In this document: positions 55,700 through 64,000 of the stretch, in pieces
Numbering within the stretch: the stretch's first letter is position 1
Layout: every line of letters begins with the position of its first letter
Source of the DNA: Epiperipatus broadwayi
Lineage: Eukaryota > Onychophora > Udeonychophora > Euonychophora > Peripatidae
Length of the DNA stretch: 64,000 bases
Reading direction: 5' to 3'
NCBI GenBank assembly: GCA_028023455.1
Contig: JAQFVV010000274.1
Location: 374,001 to 438,000 of the forward strand
Notes under the pieces: generated by a model
The model's database searches: none
What the model saw: the letters and a program-made list of their open reading frames with translations, nothing else
Told to the model about the DNA's origin: nothing
Program-made: the position numbers and the translations under genes

Positions 55700-58600
55700 G
55701 AGAAATAGTTTGTGTTAATGATAGTTTAGGATTTTTAGCATAACTGATATTAAACTATCAATTGAAATATTTATAAATATCACATGACTGGTCTGCTTAT
55801 TTTATTTTGGATGATGATTTATCATCATTATAAACACACACAATGTAAGCATATTGCTATTTTATGATAGAATCTTTAAGATCTCTAGCACATTGATAAG
55901 GTTAATGCACCACAATACACGAGTAATGTAAAGAGACTGCTCTTTGTGATCTTCCAGATTTTTAAGCACATCTGAAAATATTGTTCTGTCAAAAATCATG
56001 GGTGGTGTAAGAGAAATGGCATGCTACATTAGGTTGGATGATTGTTTATGATCTTCAAATTCTCCAGCACAATTGATGAGACATTTATGTTAAAGTACAT
56101 ATGTACTGTCAGAAGACTGGGCCATTATTTTATGTTAATGTTACTTTATAATAATGATGGTGAGTTCAAATACTAGCATGGTATGAGAGAATTGATTTTA
56201 TTTTACTTTTTATGGTAGTTAGATCTGTGATATCTTCACACACCTAAAAAATCTGATGACATAGAAAACATGTATTGTCTAATGGGACTGATTTCTTATT
56301 TTATAGTGAATAGTTCATTATGATCTTCAAGAATCTGCAACATCCTTGGTTCATCTTATGAAGACTTGAACAAAGATCCATATGCAGTGTAAGAGAAATG
56401 GTCTCTTATTTTAGGCTCATTGATGGTTGAAGATTTTTTGTGCACCTAAGCAGCTGGTAAGATGAACTGCATCTATCTACCTTATGATAGGATTTGGGTG
56501 CTACCTTACCTTGGATGGTGATTTGTTTGTTTTTCCAATCTAGTTCATCTGATGAGGGTATTATTCTGGTAATTGCACAATAAGACCTATTGGTGTATTA
56601 ATTTACATATCACTACCTGTAGTTCTTTTGATGAAACTGCTAAATTAAAATACATGTATGGTTTGAGAGGATTGGTCATTTTCTCTAATGCTGTATGATT
56701 TTTTTTAGGATGTTCAAAATTTTTAGCACACCTCATGAGATTATTAATCTTAAAATATAATTATAGTATAAAATAACTGCTGTTTATTTTTTCTAGATGA
56801 TAGTTTTATATCTATAAGCGTTATACCACACCTGTTAAAGCTGGTGAGTCAAAATTACATATATAGTGTGAGAAATCTGATTTGATGCCTTATGTTGGAT
56901 GATTATTCATGATCTTTAAGTTCTCTAGCTCACCTAATGATGCTGGTGATTCATAATACCTGTATAGTATTGGAGAATTGATCTATTATTTTTTGTTTGA
57001 TGGTGATTTATGATTTTCAAGATGATGACATTTGCTAAGGTATTGGTAAGCTAAAACACATATATAGAGATAAATATTTGATCTACTATTTTTTGTTGGA
57101 TAATTGTTTATGGTATTCAGGATATCTAAGCACTTGATGAGCATTTGTAATTCAAAACATATGTACATCATTAGATATATAGTCTGTTATTTTATGCTGG
57201 ATGCTTGTTTATGAATTTCATAATGAATTGATCTGTTGGTTTTATGCTGAAAAATCACAAAAGTATCATGGTCACCATTGTTAACATCTATTGGTTACTA
57301 GAATTTACACTAGGTGGCACTATTTTTTTTTGCTAGTTTTTTTTTTTTGGATGCTGATTTAGAATTATTAATATCTAATAGATCTAATAGTGATGCTGAG
57401 TAATAATATATTTTTATTATGAGAAAACTAGTCTATTATATTATTGTTGGCATGTGGTTTATAATCTCCAAGATCTCTTGAACTCTAATGAAGCTGATAA
57501 GCTGAAATGCACGAACAGTATAGCAGAAATGGTGTGCTATTTTATATTACACAACAGTTTGTGATCTTTTTGAACGTACCAGATGATGCTGTTATTCTGA
57601 AACATTGTACAGTATGTAAAGATTGGTATTTTATTATGTGCAGGATCCGTGTTTTGATTTTAACTATGTCTCGAACACCTGATATAGATATTTTGAATGC
57701 ATGCTTAAGATAAAAGAACTGATCTATTATTTAATATCAGATGAATTTGCTCTAGTCTTCAAGATCATTAGCCCATTTGATGAAATTGTCGAGTTATCAC
57801 ATAACTGGTCTGTTATTTTATGATAGAGCATGGTTTTTGCAAGATTTCTAGTGCACTTGAAGCTGGTGTGCTGAAACACATGTATAGTATGAGATAACTA
57901 GTTTATTATTTTATGTAGTATCGTGATTTATGATGTTTAAAATGTCTATCAAACTTCATGAGGCTGGTAAGCTGAAAGACATGTATAATGGGAGTGAAAT
58001 GGTCTCTTTAAGTAAAATGGTGGTTTATGATCTTCACAAATTCTAATTGATGAACTGTAATTCATATATAGTACAAAAAGACTGGTCTAGTAGTTTTATT
58101 GAAGAGAGGTTTATGATCTCTAGTACACTTAATTAGGTTGATGAATTGAAATCCTCATGTACTTTGAAATGACTAGCTTATTATTTACATTGAATTGTGG
58201 TTTAAGATCTTCAAAGTCTTTGATGCTGGTAACCTGAAGTATGTATATAGTGTGAAAAGTTTGATCTATTGATTTATGTTAGATGATGATTAATATCTTT
58301 AAAATTTCCAGGCACCTTGTATGGCTGATGTGCTAAAATATGTATATAGTATGAGGAAAGATCTTTGTATTATGTTGGATGGAGTCTAAAGACTTCAAGA
58401 TCTTTAACCTAACCAATGATGCTGGTGAGCTTAAATCTATTCATAGTGCAAGAGGACTTGTATATTGTTTTATGTTAGATAGTGATTTAAGATTTCTAGA
58501 TCTTCAGCAGATCTGAAGAAATTGGTCAACTGAAATGTATACACAGTGTTACAGGATTGGTCTCTAAATTTTAAGATCTTGAGTCATCTAAGAAGATTGC

Positions 58601-59570
58601 TAAGATGAAATATTGAACTGATATACAAAAACTGGTATTTTATCTTATGCAAAAAATAAATTTGTGATTATTTATGTAGAGTTGTGTTTTTAATTTTCAA
58701 AATCATTAAAACACTTAATAAAGCTGTTAATCAGGAATACATGTATAGTGGTAAAGGATTGGTTTGTCACTTAAAGTTGGATGTAATGATGTTAACTGTT
58801 TATACTTTTCCTATACAAATGTAATGATGCACTTATACACATCTATGGAGAAGCTTGTTATTTCTATAAATTAAATATGGCTTAGTGCTTTTGGGAACTT
58901 ATGGTGCTCTAATATTCATAGCAAGATGGAATAGAATAATAATGAAGAGATGAATCTAATTGTATCTATTTGAAGAGATTAAAATTTATTTAAATTCAAT
59001 CATAAATATTTAAATTATAGAATCCATTTTTTGGAGAGAGGGAAGAATGTTTCCCTTACTTCTCTCTTTGAATCATTTCTTTCTATATATTGAGTGATTG
59101 CATAGGGAGGGATAAATTGATGTCCTATTGCACTGAAAGTTCTCAAAAGTGTATTTAATTTATAGACATAACAAACTTCTCTATAGTTATATAAAAGCAC
59201 ACTTATTACATTTATTGAAGTTCAATGGTGATTGTTTATCCTCAACATTTTTAGTAAACCTGTCAAAGACTGAGAGACTAAATACATGTGTAATGTGACA
59301 TTTGTTTATTAATTTTTGATGAGGATGGTATGCCAAAATATGTAAGAAATATAAAATGCTGGAGTCTGTTAAATTGAAGTACATTTATGTTATAAAAAAC
59401 AGGCCTTCTGGCATGTGATGGTTGTTAAGATCATTAGAATACTGGAAAAGGCTCTTAATCTGACCTGCACATAAAATATGAGAGTATTGGTTTATTATTT
59501 TTGTTGGATTATGCTTTACAATCTTTACGATTTCTAGCAAAGTTGGTTAAATAATATATATATATATTAA
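55700..59570 (+). repeat. Hammerhead-bearing satellite array, ~100-bp units
   Basis: This is about 3.9 kb of old, diverged tandem repeats. The unit is about 95-105 bp, measured between equivalent points at 56832, 56934, 57134 (two units), 57485 and 57580. A unit reads, by consensus, GTTGGATGGTGATTTATGATC, TTCAAGATCTCTAGCACAC, CTGATGAAGCTGGTGAGCTG, AAATACATGTATAGTGTGAG, then AGAACTGGTCTATTATTTTA. The middle of this is a complete hammerhead: stem I CACAC with GUGUG, core CUGAUGA, stem II AGCU with AGCU around GGUG, core GAAA, stem III AUAC with GUAU, and cleavage triplet AUA. No single unit keeps all of these, so the array is ancient. It is not a gene; short frames within are chance. Hammerhead satellites are known in newts, cave crickets and schistosomes. 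Confidence 0.72.
56827..56870 (+). ncRNA. Satellite hammerhead unit with perfect stem I
   Basis: CACAC (56827-56831) pairs with GUGUG (56866-56870). Core box 1 is mutated (CUGUUAA) and box 2 reads AAAA. AUA precedes the 3' arm of stem I. This unit shows stem I best; unit 57580 and unit 57485 show the GAAA box and stem II better. Confidence 0.5.
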
Positions 59571-62540
59571 AACGGTATTATTTAGCCATCATCCCATTTC
59601 ACCTATTATGTTTTATAGTAGTACTTTTTCCTAGTTCAAACCAGTCCTAGTCCACATATATAAGCTTCTAATAATTTATTTTTATATGAAATAGTGTATA
59701 TTTATGTGTATGGGTGTGTATTTGTATAGGTGCACCCATCCAACAGCCATATTAATTTTTTGTATGTGTGTATGTGTACGTATTTATAATTTAAAATTTA
59801 ATAAAATGATAAAATTTAATAAAATGATATAATTTAAATTAAGTGTGTAAACATTGTTATATATGTGTAATTATTTACATATATATATATATGTGAAAGA
59901 AGCCATAATGCAATAGATTTAAAATCATTACTACTCTTTTAAATTAATTTAAATTTGTAGTATTTTTAGTTAAAGATTCTTTATTTAAAGGCTTTCATAT
60001 ATAAATTTCAATTTCAGGGTAATCACACATATATATATTAAAATGTTTACGAACTTAAACTCTTTTTTAAAAAAGGTTATCTGTTGTTATAAAAATTTGT
60101 AATTGTTAGAAAACCATCTGCATATAATTAATCAAACTTGTAGTCAAAATTTTAATGTCTTTTAAAAATAAAAACTAAGAACAAAAAGTGACCTGTTTGA
60201 CCATTATTGTTTTCATTTTATGCATTTTTAATTACTAAGAAAACTTTCTAAAAAGTTGTAAACAGGCTGTTTGAATTACCAATTTTTCTGGTATAAATAA
60301 CTTTAACTTTTCAATAGGGGGGGGGTCACTTGTTTCACTTTTGTTCACTCTGTACATGTTTGATGTGTAATTGCTCCCAGATGTCTATGGCTGACTGGAA
60401 AATGGAGTTTAGTGGCTAAGACCTACCATTTGCTGGCTCTCTCTTTTTAAGAGATCAGTCTGCGCAGATGGAGAATGGAGGAGACCAGTTAAACTGCTAA
60501 GAAGGCATCAGAAATGGATCATCCCAGCTGAGAATGATGATGATCAGCTACAGAGAAGCCTCAACAAAGAAGACATGGTAACAATATTTCCTGCAGAGCT
60601 CTTTAAAAATAACTAATAATTTTATAAATGAATCTCTAAAACTCTAAGCTAGCTAATATTAATCATGCACAAACTCTTAAATTGTAATAATGTTTCATAA
60701 ATTAAAAGCTAATTTCAATCTGTAAATTATAATTTAACTTTTAAAAACGATACCTGTAAACTTGCCTATATATTAATTTAAAATATAAACTCTAAATGCT
60801 TGTTAATAATAACTTATTCAGTTATTATTCCATCTTTCTAATCTGCAGTCATGCCTTCCTTATTTGTTTTATATATGTTATTTTATAATTTATGCTATGC
60901 CCAGTTCAGAATGGAGATTGATTTTATGAATAAAGTTTGAGGGGGAGGGATGATTAGACACTCTCTCCAAATTAAATAATGCTGCTCTTTAGCACACACA
61001 CAAAGTCTCCATTCTGAAAACCTAAATATTTTCATTAAGCTAATATGTTTAGCTTATTATTATTGTTATAGTGTTTAAATTAGGTTTGAAAGTAATAAAA
61101 TAATTAGTTAATAAATTCAAGAATAAGTTATAAAGCATATTATACATATTGCTTAAATCCCAGATAATCTTTTTAGTTATATTATAAACTATGCAGATTA
61201 GCTAGTAAAGTTAGATTACTTTAGTATTCCTTTTAGCATGTTTTAAGAATGCTAATTATGAACTGGCAAATGATAGTTTCATGGAATGAAACTATAGAAT
61301 TTTGCATACTTTTAAGTTGTTAATTAATATTATGTTTAGAATGGTGAATGTGTCTTTAGAAAGCACATATGTGCATGTACACATTGCTGTATGTTTTATA
61401 TGAATGGGCTTCTGTTTGTAATGGCCACCCCATCATCTTCTTAGTTTGGACAGCTCTTCTTTAGAACTGGAACACGAGGGTCCAGATTGTTTTTATAAGC
61501 TGCTCCAATCACTGAACTATGTGTTCACTTTATTCATGGCAAGTTGTACGGTCCATGGGAACTGCGTACTTTGTACTTAATCCCCTGATTAACTACACAT
61601 CCGAGGTGCATACCTCTCTAGTAATATATATACACCCCATAGTATCTGAAGTCATGCTACAAAGCTCCAGTTCATCTTCCATGATTTATATGTATATAAT
61701 CTGCATAGAAAACTTATTGCAGCTTGTTGTTTGTTATTAAATGATTTTATTGAATGTTATATTGATAAATAATCATTCTTGCACCGACTTAACCATTGCA
61801 AACCTAATAGGTCGAGCATAGTAGAATTAAGGTATGATTAGAAACTGTAAATTATAAAAAATTGTAATAAACTCTTTTAAATATAGTGCATCAGATGAGA
61901 TTATGTTCTTAAAATTGCTCATCATTGTTTACACCAGCATGTGTCCTTTAATGCACTCTTGGGTTTTTATTTATTAATTAAAATATATCAAATTATAACC
62001 ACTGTGTTGTGTATCATTCGTAATCCATCCCAAATCTTAGTAAATTTATTAATTCTAATTCTTAGTTAAATATCCTAATCCCAGATCTTATTTAAATCTC
62101 TTAATTCCAAATTTTAGTTAAGTTCCTTATTATTATGTTACTTATTAATATATGCATTATCTAGACAGCCATAAGTATGTATATATTTAAAATAGTTGTA
62201 ATTTAATTAATATTCCCTGAGTCTCTTGCTCCACCTTTTGCTACTGCCAGCATGCGAACTAAGAAATTCCGAGTGTACCCTCATATATGTCATTCATAGG
62301 GTAGTAAGTCATGGAGTGTTGGTGGAGAAACTGAGGTGTAATCACATTCAAAGTCTCAACCCCTCATCTAGATCAGCTTTAGTATAATTTTCCAGGACTC
62401 TGGATTTTGTTGCGTGAATGTACAAATATGACCGTTACAATATATATAATTAATATGAGTATGCTAACAGTTCTAAACAAGTTTTTCTGATAAATGCTGG
62501 AAGTGAAAGCATTTAAAATCTCTATCTAGAATTATATATG
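59571..62540. other. Non-coding stretch
   Basis: No gene supported. 60360-60600 (ATGTCTATGGCTGACTGG through CTCAACAAAGAAGACATGG) and 61400-61720 have mixed composition and could be decayed element or exon sequence; frames are short. (AT)n near 59550 and 59878; a G-run near 60317. Confidence 0.45.
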
Positions 62541-62627
62541 TCTTGATATTCTTATATATTGCTTATAATAACTTCTCTTATATACACTTTAATCCATAAA
62601 TTTTTTTAATAAAACTTCTTTATTTTC

Positions 62628-62668
62628 CTGACAGTTTCAACTGTCCAGCAGTCTTCATCAGAGCATTC
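62628..62668 (-). ncRNA. Hammerhead-like motif, family C copy 2 (left arm)
   Basis: CUGAUGA, extra A, stem II GACUG with CAGUU around CUGGA (one G-U pair), GAAAC, UGUC. Cleavage expected after UGUC. Stem I only two pairs. Confidence 0.62.
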
Positions 62669-62694
62669 TCAAATTTCATCTACCTTTTAAATTT

Positions 62695-62745
62695 GAGAAC
62701 TCTCTGATGAAGACTGCTGGACAGTCGAAACTGTCAGGAAAATAA
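62695..62745 (+). ncRNA. Hammerhead-like motif, family C copy 3 (right arm)
   Basis: CUGAUGA (62704-62710), an extra A, perfect stem II GACUG (62712-62716) with CAGUC (62722-62726) around CUGGA, GAAA (62727-62730), CUGUC, then AGG, which pairs with UCU just before the core. Stem III is minimal, as reported for Penelope-like-element hammerheads, so efficient cleavage would probably need a dimer. Confidence 0.66.
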
Positions 62746-62829
62746 AGAAATTTAATTAATTTTTTTTTTTGCATTAAAGTGTACATGAGAGAAGTTATTA
62801 TAAGCAATATATATATGAAGAAATGCAAA

Positions 62830-64000
62830 GAAAATAAAAAAGAAGAATAAGAGTGTGTATTTGATATTCTTACTACCAATTGTGCTTAAAGTTACCTTCT
62901 GTAATTTTATAAATGTATTAGATAATATTTAATCGTATATTAGTAATGTATTATAAATGTAAATTTTAATAATAATGTAGTTTAAAGAATAAATATCGTG
63001 CTAGTATTTGTTAAAATAATATAGCTTATACTTTAAGTAAATTTAATTTCAACAGTTATAGTTTGAATATCCAGAATTTAGTTAACTTAAAATATTTTAA
63101 ATTAGTTATTGTGAAATATTATGTAAAAAAAAAGTTTGGCCAAGTTAAAGCATTTCTAATTATATATGTGCATGTCCGTGTGCTTACATGAGTATTGCTT
63201 TAAAACATTTAATTTTTTAAATAATAATAATTATCTTTGTTAAAAGGTATTAAAAATTGACTTGTATTTAATAATTAATAACTAAAATTTATGAGAAATA
63301 ATTTATTTGTTAGGAAATTCTAATTCAATAATATTTATCTTATTAAACAATTATAAAAACAAATATTTTATTAAAAGAAAAGTTAAAATATTATATAATT
63401 AAACCGTTGTTTTTAAAATATTTTTTTTCTTTCGTTCTTTTAATTAAGTCTAAAAATAGAGTCTAACGATAGAAACTGAAATTGACCTGATTGGTTTGGC
63501 AATTTTAAAAGACGTCAGCTGATCAATTGGATTGCCTATAAAAATAATAGAATACGTATGTGTATAATGAAAATAAAAAAAGGGTGCGAAAATTATTAAG
63601 GAGGTGCATAGATGATTAAGAAATGGTGCTTTAAATTTATTAAGAAATTGTATGCATAAATTATTAAAAGAAAGTTATTAGTATTATTTTAAAAAAATGT
63701 ATCTAAAATTTGTCTTCATTAAAAAACAGCTCCAACATGGAATAGAAAAGTCTGCTTTTCAAATGCTACATTAAAGAAAAAGGAAAGGATACATAGAATG
63801 ACGTTAACAAAAATGTACTACTGCTGAAAGATTTGCTTATGTCCATGGAGAAAGTTTACTCGTATGGGAGCAACTGATAAAGGAATGGTTTATTATATAA
63901 GAGTTTGTTTGCTGTGATATTTAAATTTCTCTTTATTTGCTTATAAACTTTTAAATTGCCTTAAAACAACATAGTATTAGCTCTACTGAATTGAACTATT
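62830..64000. other. AT-rich non-coding stretch
   Basis: No gene seen. A promoter-like cluster lies at 63490-63546: ATTGG, GACGTCAGCTGATC (CRE-like palindromic box), a second ATTGG and TATAAAAATA in order. It could drive a gene beyond the window or be chance. Confidence 0.4.

Larger units (their letters stand above)
62545..62817. mobile_element. Family C palindromic element with two hammerheads
   Basis: Arms of about 120 bp are mirrored around 62680: TTGCTTATAATAACTTCTCT and AGAGAAGTTATTATAAGCAA mark the outer ends, and TCTTTATTTTCCTGACAGTTTC with its complement lie inside. Each arm carries one hammerhead core, on opposite strands. A single arm is found at 41680-41800. Confidence 0.8.

Noticed and set aside
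56550-56595. Fully intact satellite ribozyme unit
   Set aside because: CUGAUGA is intact but the second core box and the 3' arm of stem I are lost.
55700-59570. Series of small genes
   Set aside because: Open frames are short, not kept between units, and the sequence is a tandem repeat.
55700-59570. CRISPR array
   Set aside because: The window is eukaryotic and the units are diverged whole repeats without constant repeat/variable spacer structure.
60360-60600. Host exon
   Set aside because: Composition is coding-like, but no frame is open for more than a few dozen codons and no splice-bounded homology is recognisable.

Overview
The window is AT-rich (roughly 70% or more A+T), intron-sized-ORF-poor DNA from a eukaryote, almost certainly an invertebrate animal. 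The evidence is an intact intronless class A GPCR, an LTR retrotransposon of Gypsy type, APE-type LINE remnants, a Penelope-like GIY-YIG remnant and a family of tRNA-Ala-derived SINEs. I cannot name the species. I see only one convincing host protein-coding gene, the GPCR at about 33.1-34.2 kb on the minus strand. The rest is repeats and decayed mobile DNA.

Layout. 0-8 kb: decayed LINE pieces and two kinds of short dispersed repeat (called family A and family B here). 8.29-18.92 kb: one LTR retrotransposon with giant LTRs (3.5 and 4.25 kb), one Gag ORF, a 64-codon integrase C-terminal remnant and no other pol; it sits in an (AT)n tract. 18.9-33 kb: family A and B elements, SINEs, microsatellites and featureless AT-rich DNA. 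33-34.2 kb: GPCR. 35-43.5 kb: SINE, family A, B and C elements, MITE-like hairpins, a LINE 3' end and a compound tandem/inverted repeat. 43.5-51 kb: unexplained sequence with a possible LTR-like start, then a Penelope-like endonuclease fragment inside a 280-bp inverted repeat. 51.3-52.6 kb: 5'-truncated, frameshifted LINE reverse transcriptase. 52.6-55 kb: family A copies and SINEs. 55.7-59.6 kb: an old satellite of about 100-bp units. 62.5-62.8 kb: a palindromic family C element.

Main discovery. Families A, B and C and the 55.7-59.6 kb satellite each carry, by eye, the conserved core of a hammerhead self-cleaving ribozyme: CUGAUGA, then a stem II hairpin, then GAAA, then a very short stem III ending in UH, with flanking arms that pair as stem I. 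The stems are supported by compensatory changes between copies. I count more than a dozen discrete copies on both strands plus several dozen satellite units, representing at least four sequence families in 64 kb. This resembles the metazoan retrozyme, Penelope-like-element and satellite hammerheads known from other animals, but the paired opposite-strand arrangement inside inverted-repeat elements is unusual.

Second points of interest: the LTR element has its 3' LTR end plus primer-binding site duplicated 62 bp upstream inside the LTR; its Gag and integrase remnant are in the same frame separated by one UAG; and its 3' LTR holds a private segment of about 770 bp that contains a 17-nt match to an Illumina adapter, so part of that segment may be an assembly artefact.
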